The notes under the pieces: generated by a model
The model's database searches: none
What the model saw: only the letters and a program-made list of their open reading frames with translations
What the model was told of the DNA's origin: nothing
From: Myxococcales bacterium
Lineage (GTDB): Bacteria > Myxococcota_A > Polyangia > Polyangiales > Polyangiaceae
DNA: 45,225 nucleotides
Direction: 5' to 3'
Assembly: GCA_012514535.1 (NCBI GenBank)
Contig: JAAZAA010000015.1
Span: forward strand, 1-45,225
Program-made: the position numbers and the translations under genes
In this document: piece by piece, positions 24,024 to 32,176 of the stretch
Numbering within the stretch: the first letter of the stretch is position 1
How the letters are laid out: the number at the start of each line of letters is the position of its first letter

Positions 24024-24713
24024 ATGGCCGGCCCCGCTCTCTCCCGCCAGCCCGCCTCCCGGCGCTCCCGTGCCGGGCTCCTCGCTTCCGGGCTGCTCAC
24101 CAGGCTCGGGGGCGCTGGTCCTCTCCGGTTTGGGCTTCCCGGCTCCAGGCGCCTCGGCTCCGAGCGTCCGGGGCGGCGCGGGAGCCTCTGGAGCGTGGGG
24201 CTCTTGGCCTTGGCCTGCAGCAGCTCCCAGCGCTCGGAGCCCGAGTGGCCTCCCCAGATCCCCGCCGGCTTCCGCGAGGGAACCCCCGCCCCCCGGGAGA
24301 GCTCTCCCCTCCCCACGAGCAGCACTTCGAGCGCCTCCCCCGCGAGCGCCCCGACGGACCAGGCTCAGCCGACCTCCCTCGCCGAGCGCTACGCAGCCGC
24401 CTCCCCCCTGGAGACCTTCTCGGGGAAGGCCACGTACTACGCGGACTCCCTCGCCGGGAACTCGACGGCCAGCGGCGAGCCCTACGATCCGAAGCTGCAC
24501 TCCGCCGCCCACCGCAAGCTGCCCTTCGGTACCGTGGTGCGAGTGACTCGACAGGACACGGGCGCCGTCACCTACGTCCGAGTGAACGATCGGGGGCCCT
24601 TCGGGAGCCGCGACAGAGTCATCGACCTGTCGCGAGCGGCCGCGGAGGAGCTGGAGATGCTCCGCGCCGGGGTGGTGCCGGTGCGGGTCGAGGTGCTCGA
24701 CCGTCCCCGGTGA
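24024..24713 (+). CDS. rlpA: RlpA-like septal lipoprotein (double-psi beta-barrel)
   Basis: The C-terminal part (about residues 130-229) is a RlpA double-psi barrel: ETFSGKATYYADSLAGNSTA, LHSAAHRKLPFGTVVRVTRQ, TYVRVNDRGPFGSRDRVIDL, SRAAAEELEM. The family cuts or binds glycan strands lacking stem peptides at division sites and contains lytic transglycosylases. The protein has a lipobox-like segment LLALACSSS (Cys about residue 65) before a Ser/Pro-rich linker. The n-region before it is unusually long (about 55 residues, Arg/Gly-rich), so the real start may be a downstream non-ATG codon, or the region may be genuine. No SPOR domain follows. Confidence 0.82.
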   Translation: MAGPALSRQPASRRSRAGLLASGLLTRLGGAGPLRFGLPGSRRLGSERPGRRGSLWSVGLLALACSSSQRSEPEWPPQIPAGFREGTPAPRESSPLPTSSTSSASPASAPTDQAQPTSLAERYAAASPLETFSGKATYYADSLAGNSTASGEPYDPKLHSAAHRKLPFGTVVRVTRQDTGAVTYVRVNDRGPFGSRDRVIDLSRAAAEELEMLRAGVVPVRVEVLDRPR

Positions 24714-24729
24714 GGGGCGTCGCACGCGC

Positions 24730-24747
24730 AAAAAGCCGAGGGGGGCT
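24730..24747 (-). terminator. Weak terminator-like hairpin after the fasciclin gene
   Basis: On the minus strand a 4-bp GC-rich stem (AGCC...GGCT) is followed by TTTTT, about 30 bp after the fasciclin stop codon. The stem is short, so this is tentative. Confidence 0.3.
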
Positions 24748-24777
24748 GCCGAGGGAGGCCGCCGCGCGCTGCCGAGC

Positions 24778-25449
24778 TCAAGGCAGCAGCACCCGATCGA
24801 TCTCGTGCATCATCCCCTCGTCGGTGTCCCGGGAGCCCAGGAGCTGGGCGCCGTCCACCACGGGGAGGCCCCCGATCGCCTCGATGCGCAGCCGCGTCCC
24901 CGCGAGGGTCGTCAGCTCGCCCGCCTTCGCGACGTCCTCGGCGGAGTAGAGGCCACGCACGACGTGGCGCCGCACCACGTCCGCCATCAGATCCGGGTCA
25001 CCGATCTCGAAGAGCTCCAGGCGGTTCTCCAGGGACAGGAGCTGAAAGGCCCGATCGTTCGGCACGAAGATGGTGTAGGGGTCCCCCGCGAGCTCCTTCT
25101 CCAGCTCGGTGACGAGCAGCATCGCCGCGAAGGAGCGGAACACGGGCCGATCGAGCAAGCACTCCAGCAACGGAGGAGCTGGCTCCTCCGGCTCCAGCCG
25201 CCCCTCGAGGGCTCCCACCGCCGCCTCCACGGCGACCGCCGTGCCGCTGCGCTCGGCGACGGGTGCTTCGCTCGTCGGCCTCGTCGGGACGGGTTCGCTC
25301 GGCCCGGCCGCGAGCGTCTCGACGCTCGGTCCGCCTGGGGCGTCCTGAGGCGCTCGCGCGTCGTGGTTGCCCCGGGCCGCCCCGCAGCTCGCCAGCGGCC
25401 AGAGCGCCAGGGCACACACCACCGCCCACCTCTTCTTGGCCCCCCGCAT
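24778..25449 (-). CDS. Fasciclin (FAS1) domain lipoprotein
   Basis: The 223-residue protein has a lipoprotein signal (VCALALWPLASC), a low-complexity Pro/Ala/Thr linker to about residue 85, and one FAS1 domain. The domain shows the usual blocks: FRSFAAMLLVTELEKEL, the H1 motif YTIFVPNDRAFQLL, VVRRHVVRGLYSAEDV and the H2-like end VVDGAQLLGSRDTDEGMMHE followed by IDRVLLP. FAS1 domains mediate adhesion or small-molecule binding outside the cell. It is convergent with the RlpA-like gene and 52 bp from the cutA stop on the same strand, so it may be read with cutA. Confidence 0.85.
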   Translation of the reverse strand: MRGAKKRWAVVCALALWPLASCGAARGNHDARAPQDAPGGPSVETLAAGPSEPVPTRPTSEAPVAERSGTAVAVEAAVGALEGRLEPEEPAPPLLECLLDRPVFRSFAAMLLVTELEKELAGDPYTIFVPNDRAFQLLSLENRLELFEIGDPDLMADVVRRHVVRGLYSAEDVAKAGELTTLAGTRLRIEAIGGLPVVDGAQLLGSRDTDEGMMHEIDRVLLP

Positions 25450-25500
25450 CCTCTCTCCAAGGTGCGCCGGGCCGGACCACCGTTCAAAAGGTCAGATCGG

Positions 25501-25833
25501 TCAGCCGACGGAGCGCTCCGTGCGCTCGGCGACCCAGGCCGCGAAGGGTGCATGCACCGCGCCCAGGGGGAGCTCGACGATGCAGGGGCATTCGTAGGGG
25601 TGGAGCTCCGCCACCCGGTCAGAGACGCGCTCGACCAGCTCCTTGCGCGTCTTCAGGAGCAGCACGAGCTCCTCGCTCTCCGTCTGCTCCCCCTTCCACT
25701 CGTAGACGCTGGTGACGGGCCCGAGCAGGTTCCCGCAGGCGACCAGCGCCTCCCCCACCAGCTGGCGAGCCAAATCGAGCCCCACCTGGCGCTCGGGCAC
25801 CGTGACGTACAGGAAGCGGACCTCCGGCGGCAT
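25501..25833 (-). CDS. cutA: CutA1 divalent-cation tolerance protein
   Basis: The 110-residue protein is a complete CutA1: VRFLYVTVPERQVGLDLARQ, VACGNLLGPVTSVYEWKGEQ, SEELVLLLKTRKELVERVSD, then ELHPYECPCIVELPLG. CutA1 forms very stable trimers and is associated with copper and other metal tolerance, though its biochemical role is unsettled. The ATG at 25831-25833 was chosen because the conserved domain starts right there; the much longer open frame upstream is not coding. The usual family Cys in VACGNL is present (family reference: VACVN or VACGN). Confidence 0.9.
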   Translation of the reverse strand: MPPEVRFLYVTVPERQVGLDLARQLVGEALVACGNLLGPVTSVYEWKGEQTESEELVLLLKTRKELVERVSDRVAELHPYECPCIVELPLGAVHAPFAAWVAERTERSVG

Positions 25834-26080
25834 GCCTCCAAGAAAGCCCGCCGACGCACCGCGCGCAAGGTCGCCGGCACCTTCCAAGCTCCGGGGGCGA
25901 CCGGACATTCGGGGGGCCGGTCGACGGGCTGCAGGGTGGCCCCTCGACGCGTCGCGCCAGGCCCCCCTGCGGTGGGGACCCACCGGGCCACCCAAGAGCT
26001 TCCACCTCTGCGGTAACGAGGGAAGCTGTGGTACACGCTGACTCCGCTCCTTCCCTTCGACCCTCCCCTTCGACTTCCCC

Positions 26081-27850
26081 ATGCGACTCCGGGGCACCCG
26101 CTCAGGCCATTCTTCTCCACCCGTCCGGAACCCACACGCCCCCGGGCGACGTCCCGCGCGCGTGCTCCGCGCCGCGCTCACCCTGGGAGCGTGCCTGGCC
26201 ACCCTCCTGCCCCTGACCGGCTGCTCCAAGCGCAAGGCTCCCGAGCACGAGCCGGGCGTCGCGGTCGTGGTGCCCTCCACTCGGGCCACCTGGATCCGGA
26301 ACTTCAATCCGTTCTTCGAGAGCCAGGCGCGCTGGCCCGCCGCCGCCGGCATCTATGAGCCCCTGGTCATCTTCAACCGCGCGACGGGAGAGTTCGTCCC
26401 CTGGCTCGCCACCGCCTGGCGCTGGGAAGACGACAACCGCACGATGGTCCTCACGATCCGCGAAGGCGTGAAGTGGTCCGACGGGGAGCCCTTCACGCCG
26501 CGCGACGTCGTGTTCACCTTCGAGCTCATGAAGAAGTTCCCGGCGCTCGATCAGTCGGGCGCCTGGAACCGCCTCGAGGGCGTCAGCGCAGAGGGCAACG
26601 AGGTGCGCTTCGCCTTCAAGCGCCCCTTCGTGCTGCCGGCGCTCTACCTGCTCGGCGAGCGCCCCATCGTCGCCGAGCACGTCTGGCGGAACGTGGACGA
26701 TCCGGTGAAGTTCAGCGACCCGGAGCCCGTCGGGACCGGCCCCTTCACCCGCGTCCTGTCTTTCAAGACGCAGGTCTACGAGCTCGGCAAGAACCCCAAC
26801 TACTGGCAGCCAGGCAAGCCGAAGCTCGACGTGATCCGCGTGCCCGCCTTCGCGGGGAACGAGCAGCAGGCTCTGTCCATCATCCGCGGCGAGGTCGACT
26901 GGTCCGCGGCGTTCCTCCCCGCCATCGATCGCATCTTCGTGGCGAAGGACCCGGAGCATCATGGCTATCACTTCCCCTCCCTGGAGGGCACGGTGATGCT
27001 CTACCCGAACACGCAGCGCCCGCCCCTCGACGATGTGCGTGTCCGGAAGGCCATCAGCCACGCCCTCGAGCGGGAGCGCATCGTGCGCATCGCCATGCAG
27101 GGCTACACCCGCGTCGCGGACGCCACCGCCTTCAGCGATCTCTACGCCCGCTACCACGACCCGCGGGTGCTCGAAGAGGAGGGCGACTGGACCAAGTACG
27201 ACGTGGCCCGGGCAGAGGCGCTCCTCGACGAGGCGGGCCTCCGCCGCGGCGAGGACGGCATCCGTCGTCTCCCGGACGGGCGTCCCCTCAAGCTCGATCT
27301 GAACTGCGTCGTGGGCTGGTCCGACTGGATCATCGCAGCCCAGATCATGGTGAAGAACCTCCAGGCCGTGGGCATCGACTCGACCCTGCGCACCTACGAG
27401 TTCGGCGCCTACTTCAACCGGCTCCAGACGGGGGATTTCGACCTCAGCATCTCCTGGTCCGACGGCGGCGCCACCCCGTTCGTGTTCTATCAGCGGCTGA
27501 TGTCCAAGGACACGGTGCGCCCCGTGGGGCAGGCCGCGGAGAGCAACTGGCACCGCTTCTCCAGCGCGCGCGCCGACGAGCTCCTCGAGGCCTTCGCCGC
27601 CGCCAGTGATCCGGAAGAGCAGCAGCGCCTCGCCAGCGAGCTGCAGCGCGAGTACGTGCGCCACGCTCCCACCCTCCCCCTGTTCCCCGGACCGACGTGG
27701 GGGCAGTACAACACCAAACGCATCAAGGGGTTCCCCACGAAGGACAACCCCTACGCGCCGCTCGCGCCCTACAAGTCGCCCGGGCACCTGCTCACGCTCG
27801 TCGAGCTGGAGCCCGTCACGAAGGCGTCCTCCGGGCAAGCGCAGAACTGA
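26081..27850 (+). CDS. ABC transporter substrate-binding lipoprotein (peptide/oligosaccharide type)
   Basis: The 589-residue protein is an SBP family 5 member that captures ligand outside the inner membrane for an ABC importer. It has a lipobox LLPLTGC (Cys48) and then typical family blocks: FNPFFESQARWPAAAGIYEP, LTIREGVKWSDGEPFTPRDV, VGTGPFTRV, ELGKNPNYW, RPPLDDVRVRKAISHALERE and the C-terminal PTWGQYNTKRIKGFP. The n-region before the signal core is about 28 residues; a GTG at 26161 is an alternative start. It heads a five-gene operon with both permeases and both ATPases. Family 5 includes dipeptide, oligopeptide, nickel and cello-oligosaccharide binders, so the ligand is open. Confidence 0.9.
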   Translation: MRLRGTRSGHSSPPVRNPHAPGRRPARVLRAALTLGACLATLLPLTGCSKRKAPEHEPGVAVVVPSTRATWIRNFNPFFESQARWPAAAGIYEPLVIFNRATGEFVPWLATAWRWEDDNRTMVLTIREGVKWSDGEPFTPRDVVFTFELMKKFPALDQSGAWNRLEGVSAEGNEVRFAFKRPFVLPALYLLGERPIVAEHVWRNVDDPVKFSDPEPVGTGPFTRVLSFKTQVYELGKNPNYWQPGKPKLDVIRVPAFAGNEQQALSIIRGEVDWSAAFLPAIDRIFVAKDPEHHGYHFPSLEGTVMLYPNTQRPPLDDVRVRKAISHALERERIVRIAMQGYTRVADATAFSDLYARYHDPRVLEEEGDWTKYDVARAEALLDEAGLRRGEDGIRRLPDGRPLKLDLNCVVGWSDWIIAAQIMVKNLQAVGIDSTLRTYEFGAYFNRLQTGDFDLSISWSDGGATPFVFYQRLMSKDTVRPVGQAAESNWHRFSSARADELLEAFAAASDPEEQQRLASELQREYVRHAPTLPLFPGPTWGQYNTKRIKGFPTKDNPYAPLAPYKSPGHLLTLVELEPVTKASSGQAQN

Positions 27851-27861
27851 GGCGAGGACGC

Positions 27862-28836
27862 GTGACGTACATTCTCCGACGCCTGGGCTTTTACCTCATC
27901 GCCGCGTGGGTCTCCCTCACGCTCAACTTCTTCATCCCTCGCTTCGCGCCTGGTGACCCGGCGAGCGCCCTGCAAGCGCGCTTCCAGGGGAAGCTCGAGC
28001 CGAGCGCGATGGCCGCCATGAAGGTCGCCTTCGGGCTCACGGACGAGCCCCTCCACGTGCAGTACTTCACCTATGTGAAGAACCTGCTCCGCGGGGATCT
28101 CGGCACTTCCATCGCCTACTTCCCGGCTCCGGTCTCGGAGGTGATCGGCAAGGCGCTGCTGTGGACGCTGTTCCTCGCCGGGCTCGCCGTGCTGGTGAGC
28201 TTCGCCCTGGGGACGCTGCTCGGTATCCTGACCGCCTGGAAGCGCGGCAGCTGGCTCGACTCCGTCGCGCCGCCGACCTTCATTTTCCTCGGAGCCTTCC
28301 CCTACTTCTGGATGGCGATGCTGCTCCTGTACGCGCTCGGGTTCGTCGGGGGCTGGTTCCCGCTGCTGCACGCACACTCCAGCCACCTCAGCCCGAGCCT
28401 GAGCCTCGAGTTCATCGGCGACGCCCTGTACCACGCGGTGCTGCCGGCGGGCTCGATCGTCATCGCGTCCCTCGGCGGCTGGCTGCTCAGCATGCGCAAC
28501 ACGATGATCGGCGTGCTCTCCGAAGACTACATCACGATGGCCCAGGCCAAGGGGCTGTCGGAGCGGCGCGTCATGCTGCACTACGCGGCCCGCAACGCGC
28601 TGCTCCCCAACGTCACGGGGTTCGGCATGGCCCTCGGGTTCGTGCTCAGCGGCTCGCTGCTCACCGAGATCGTGTTCTCGTATCCGGGCCAGGGCTACCT
28701 GCTCTTCGAGGCAGTGAAGAGCCAGGACTATCCCCTGATGCAAGGGCTCTTCCTCTCGATTACCGTGGCCGTGCTGGCCGCCAACTGGCTCGTGGACATC
28801 GCGTACGTCTGGCTCGATCCGCGGACGCGCAGCTGA
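27862..28836 (+). CDS. ABC transporter permease (DppB/OppB type)
   Basis: The 324-residue inner-membrane protein has about six helices and the BPD-type permease pattern. The N-terminal helix YILRRLGFYLIAAWVSLTLN is followed by FFIPRFAPGDP. The cytoplasmic EAA-like loop is EDYITMAQAKGLSERRVMLH followed by YAARNALLPNV. This loop contacts the ATPase subunits. The GTG start at 27862 lies 12 bp after the stop of the binding protein gene. It pairs with the next permease to form the channel. Confidence 0.92.
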   Translation: MTYILRRLGFYLIAAWVSLTLNFFIPRFAPGDPASALQARFQGKLEPSAMAAMKVAFGLTDEPLHVQYFTYVKNLLRGDLGTSIAYFPAPVSEVIGKALLWTLFLAGLAVLVSFALGTLLGILTAWKRGSWLDSVAPPTFIFLGAFPYFWMAMLLLYALGFVGGWFPLLHAHSSHLSPSLSLEFIGDALYHAVLPAGSIVIASLGGWLLSMRNTMIGVLSEDYITMAQAKGLSERRVMLHYAARNALLPNVTGFGMALGFVLSGSLLTEIVFSYPGQGYLLFEAVKSQDYPLMQGLFLSITVAVLAANWLVDIAYVWLDPRTRS

Positions 28837-28864
28837 TGCCCTTGGGCGACGGAGAGCCGCTTAC

Positions 28865-29830
28865 ATGAGCTTTTTCAGACAGCTACTGAGCAATCGCAAA
28901 GCGAACATCGGGCTCACCTTGCTCGGGGTGTTCGTGCTCATCGCCACCATCGGCCCCTACCTCGTGCGCGACGCGTCCGAGTTCTTGACCACCCCGCTCT
29001 CACCGCCGGACAGCGAGTTCTGGCTCGGCTCGACGTCCCAGGGGCAGGACGTGTTCGCCCAGACCATCGTCGGCGCGCGCACCTCGTTGCTCATCGGGTT
29101 CTTGGTCGGCATCGTGGTCGTGGCCATCGGGGCCACGGTCGGGATCGCCGCGGGTTTCTTCGGCGGCTGGGTGGACGACGTGCTGTCGCTCCTGACGAAC
29201 GTGTTCCTGATCATCCCCGGGCTCCCGCTCGCCGTCGTCCTCGCCGCCTACCTCGAGGCGGGCCCGGTGAGCATCGCCTTCGTGCTGATCCTGACGGGCT
29301 GGGCCTGGAACGCGCGCGTGATCCGCGCCCAGACCTTGTCCCTCCGCCGCAAGGACTTCGTCGCGGCGGCCATCGTCGCGGGAGAGAGCCGGCTGCGGAT
29401 CATGTTCTTCGAGATCCTGCCGAACATGACCTCGCTCATCGTCTCCGGCTTCATCGGAGCCACCGTCTACGCGATCGGCGCCCAGGTGGGCCTCGAGTTC
29501 TTGGCCCTCGGCGACGTGAGCAAGGTGACCTGGGGCACGAACCTGTACTGGGCAGCGAACAACCAGGCGCTGCTCACGGAGTCCTGGTGGACCATCGTGC
29601 CCACCGGCGTGTGTGTCGCCCTCGTCGGCTTCGCTCTGGTCATGATCAACTTCGCCATCGACGAGATCACCAACCCCCGACTGCGCTCGGAGGGCGGCTG
29701 GAAGGCCGTCGTCCGCGCCGCCGGCGTCACCCCGGGCTTCTCCACTCCGGTGCTGCGCCGGGGATCGCTCGCCGACTCCAACGCGCTCGCCGACTCGAGC
29801 GCCCCCGCGCTCTCCAAGGAGGCCTCGTGA
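28865..29830 (+). CDS. ABC transporter permease (DppC/OppC type)
   Basis: The second permease (321 residues) begins with FRQLLSNRKANIGLTLLGVF and carries FWLGSTSQGQDVFAQTIVGA, the DppC signature before the first transport helices. The EAA loop reads RRKDFVAAAIVAGESRLRIM and continues with FEILPNM. A low-complexity C-terminal tail (SLADSNALADSSAPALSKEAS) shows Ala/Ser/Asp repeats encoded by related short DNA units. Its stop overlaps the GTG start of the first ATPase gene by four bases (GTGA), so the two are translationally coupled. Confidence 0.92.
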   Translation: MSFFRQLLSNRKANIGLTLLGVFVLIATIGPYLVRDASEFLTTPLSPPDSEFWLGSTSQGQDVFAQTIVGARTSLLIGFLVGIVVVAIGATVGIAAGFFGGWVDDVLSLLTNVFLIIPGLPLAVVLAAYLEAGPVSIAFVLILTGWAWNARVIRAQTLSLRRKDFVAAAIVAGESRLRIMFFEILPNMTSLIVSGFIGATVYAIGAQVGLEFLALGDVSKVTWGTNLYWAANNQALLTESWWTIVPTGVCVALVGFALVMINFAIDEITNPRLRSEGGWKAVVRAAGVTPGFSTPVLRRGSLADSNALADSSAPALSKEAS

Positions 29831-30915
29831 GCTCCACTCCTCCTCCCGCAGCCTCTCGGGCACGACCCGGCGAGCCCCTGCTCTCGGTGCGTGACCTCTG
29901 CGTCGAGTACGTGACCCCCACCGGCCCCGTGCGCGCGGTCGACCGGGTCTCCTTCGAGATCGGCCGCGGGCAGGTCTTCGGGCTCGCGGGGGAGTCGGGC
30001 AGCGGCAAGTCGACGGCGGCCATGGCCGCCATGCGTCTCCTGCAGCCGCCGGCGGTGATCACCGGCGGCGAGGTGCACTACGAAGGCCGCGACGTGCTGG
30101 CCATGGGTGAGGACGAGCTCAGGGCGTTTCGCTGGAAGGAGATCGCCCTCGTCTTCCAGAGCGCCATGAACGCCCTCAACCCAGTGCTCACGGTCGGCGC
30201 GCAGATCGCGGACGTGATCGAGCGCCACGAGAACGTGAGCTCCGCGCAGGCCCTGGAGCGCGCCGCGGAGTTGCTCGCGCTCGTGGGCATCGAGAGCTCA
30301 CGCTTGCGCTCCTATCCCCATCAGCTCTCGGGGGGGATGCGGCAGCGGGTCGTCATCGCCATCGCGTTGGCGCTCAATCCGCCGTTGCTGTTCATGGACG
30401 AGCCGACGACCGCCCTCGACGTGGTCGTGCAGAAGGAGATCCTGCAGCAGATCGCGGAGCTGAAGGAGCGCCTCGGCTTCTCCATCCTGTTCATCACCCA
30501 CGATCTCAGCCTGATGCTCGAGTTCTGCGACACGGTGGGGATCCTGTACGCGGGGCGGCTCTGTGAGGTCGCGCCCGCCAAGGAGCTCTTCGCCAACCCG
30601 CAGCACCCCTACACCCGCGGGCTCATGCGCTCGTTCCCCGAGCTGCACGGTCCCAAGCAGCGCATCGAGGGCATCCCCGGCTCGCCTCCAGACATGCGCT
30701 CGCCCCCCTCGGGCTGTCGCTTCCATCCCCGCTGCTCGGTCGCCATCCCCGTCTGTGACCAGGAGCAGCCCCAGCTGATCACCCTCGCCGCGCCGGCGCT
30801 GGCTCGCGCGGTCGGAGCCGAGACCGACACACCGGACGCCCCCGTGGGCCAGCAGCGCGGGCACCGGGTGGCGTGCCACGTCGCCGCCCAAACCGCAGGC
30901 TCCAGCGACGTATGA
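29827..30915 (+). CDS. ABC transporter ATPase (DppD/OppD type)
   Basis: The 362-residue ATPase has Walker A GESGSGKST (55-63), the signature LSGGMRQRVVIAIAL, Walker B LLFMDEPTTALD and the switch His in FITHDLSL. The oligopeptide-family C-terminal extension carries PPSGCRFHPRCSVAIPVCDQ, a cysteine set that binds an Fe-S cluster in OppD-type subunits (family knowledge). It energises the importer together with the next gene. The start is the GTG overlapping the previous stop. Confidence 0.93.
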   Translation: MSSTPPPAASRARPGEPLLSVRDLCVEYVTPTGPVRAVDRVSFEIGRGQVFGLAGESGSGKSTAAMAAMRLLQPPAVITGGEVHYEGRDVLAMGEDELRAFRWKEIALVFQSAMNALNPVLTVGAQIADVIERHENVSSAQALERAAELLALVGIESSRLRSYPHQLSGGMRQRVVIAIALALNPPLLFMDEPTTALDVVVQKEILQQIAELKERLGFSILFITHDLSLMLEFCDTVGILYAGRLCEVAPAKELFANPQHPYTRGLMRSFPELHGPKQRIEGIPGSPPDMRSPPSGCRFHPRCSVAIPVCDQEQPQLITLAAPALARAVGAETDTPDAPVGQQRGHRVACHVAAQTAGSSDV

Positions 30916-30943
30916 ACGCTCCCCTCTCGCCGCAGACGAGACC

Positions 30944-32080
30944 GTGAACACCGACGAATCCATGAGCAGCGACGAACCCACGAGCACCGTCCAGGACACC
31001 GCCGTGTCCTCCTCACCCGCGGCGCGGGGCGAGACGGCGCGCGCCGTGGACGGTGAACCGCCGATCCTCCGCGTCGAGGGCCTCACGAAGTACTTTCAGG
31101 TGGGCGGTGGCCTGCGCCCCAAGCAGCTCCGCGCGCTGAACGACGTCTCGTTCACCCTGCGCCGCGGCGAGGTGATCAGCCTGGTCGGTGAGTCCGGGAG
31201 CGGGAAGAGCACGGTCCTGAAGATGCTCTCGCGCCTGGAACAGCCCACCAGCGGGCGCATCCTGTTCAAGGGGCGCGACCTGCTGGCGGAGGAGCCGCGC
31301 AGCGCGTCTCTGTCCTATCGCGGCCAGGTGCAGATGATCTTCCAGGATCCCTTCGGATCCCTGAATCCGGTCCACACCGTCGCCTACCACCTCGAGCGCC
31401 CCCTGGTCCGCCATCGCAAGGCCACCACGCCCGAGGAGCTGCGCCGGAAGGTGCTCGAGCTGCTGCACACCGTGGGCCTGAACCCCCCGGAGGAGTTCGC
31501 CGCGAAGCACCCCCACCAGATGTCCGGCGGGCAGCGGCAGCGCGTCGCCATCGCGCGGGCCCTGGCCGTCGATCCCGACGTGATCCTCGCCGACGAGCCG
31601 ATCAGCATGCTCGACGTGTCGATCCGCATGGGCGTGCTCAACCTGATGGACGAGCTGAAGCGGAGCCGCGGCATCGGGTACCTGTACGTGACCCACGACA
31701 TCGCGAGCGCGCGGTACATCGGCGATCGCACGATCGTCATGTACGCCGGGCACATGGTGGAGGGCGGCTCCAGCGAAGAGCTGCTCGACTCTCCCGCCCA
31801 TCCCTACACGAAGCTGCTGCTCGAGGCCGTGCCCGATCCTCGCGGCAACATCTTCCGGGAGCTCCCCGCGAAGAGCGGCGCGCCCCAGCTCGTGGACCCG
31901 CCCCCCGGGTGCCCCTTCGCGCCCCGCTGCCCGGAGGTGATGGACGTGTGCCGGCGCGAGAGCCCGCGGCCCGTGCAGCTCCGGCGCCGCGATCCGGGAG
32001 CGCCCGAGCGCTTCGTGCGCTGCCACCTCTACGAAGAAGACCAGGCGCCCCCGGTGGGCGAGGCCCTGGGCGAGGCCTGA
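30944..32080 (+). CDS. ABC transporter ATPase (DppF/OppF type)
   Basis: This 378-residue protein is the second nucleotide-binding subunit: VEGLTKYFQVGGGLRPKQLR, Walker A GESGSGKST, signature MSGGQRQRVAIARAL, Walker B VILADEPISMLDVS, and the C-terminal PPGCPFAPRCPEVMDVC with its cysteine cluster. The N-terminal 35 residues are Ser/Thr/Asp-rich and may be disordered. The GTG at 30944 is taken as start; an ATG 18 bases downstream is equally possible. It is the last gene of the operon; a gap with alternative hairpins follows. Confidence 0.93.
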   Translation: MNTDESMSSDEPTSTVQDTAVSSSPAARGETARAVDGEPPILRVEGLTKYFQVGGGLRPKQLRALNDVSFTLRRGEVISLVGESGSGKSTVLKMLSRLEQPTSGRILFKGRDLLAEEPRSASLSYRGQVQMIFQDPFGSLNPVHTVAYHLERPLVRHRKATTPEELRRKVLELLHTVGLNPPEEFAAKHPHQMSGGQRQRVAIARALAVDPDVILADEPISMLDVSIRMGVLNLMDELKRSRGIGYLYVTHDIASARYIGDRTIVMYAGHMVEGGSSEELLDSPAHPYTKLLLEAVPDPRGNIFRELPAKSGAPQLVDPPPGCPFAPRCPEVMDVCRRESPRPVQLRRRDPGAPERFVRCHLYEEDQAPPVGEALGEA

Positions 32081-32107
32081 CGGCGCCGCGCGGCCGCTTC
32101 GGCGCGG

Positions 32108-32176
32108 GGTCCAGCGCAATGGGGGGTCCAGCGCATCGGCGCGATGGCCCCCGGCGCGAGAGCACGGCGCTGGACC
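32108..32176. terminator. Convergent-gap inverted repeats with two alternative pairings
   Basis: GGTCCAGCGC occurs twice (32108-32117 and 32125-32134), and its inverted form GCGCTGGACC occurs once at 32167-32176, just before the stop of the hydrolase gene. Either upstream copy can pair with the third, giving two mutually exclusive 10-bp stems between the converging transcripts. No T-tract is seen. Confidence 0.5.

Noticed and set aside
25870-26060. Possible cobalamin-type riboswitch before the ABC operon (GAGGGAAGCTGTGG)
   Set aside because: Only a loose resemblance to the B12-box surroundings; the core spacing and the rest of the conserved elements are not present.
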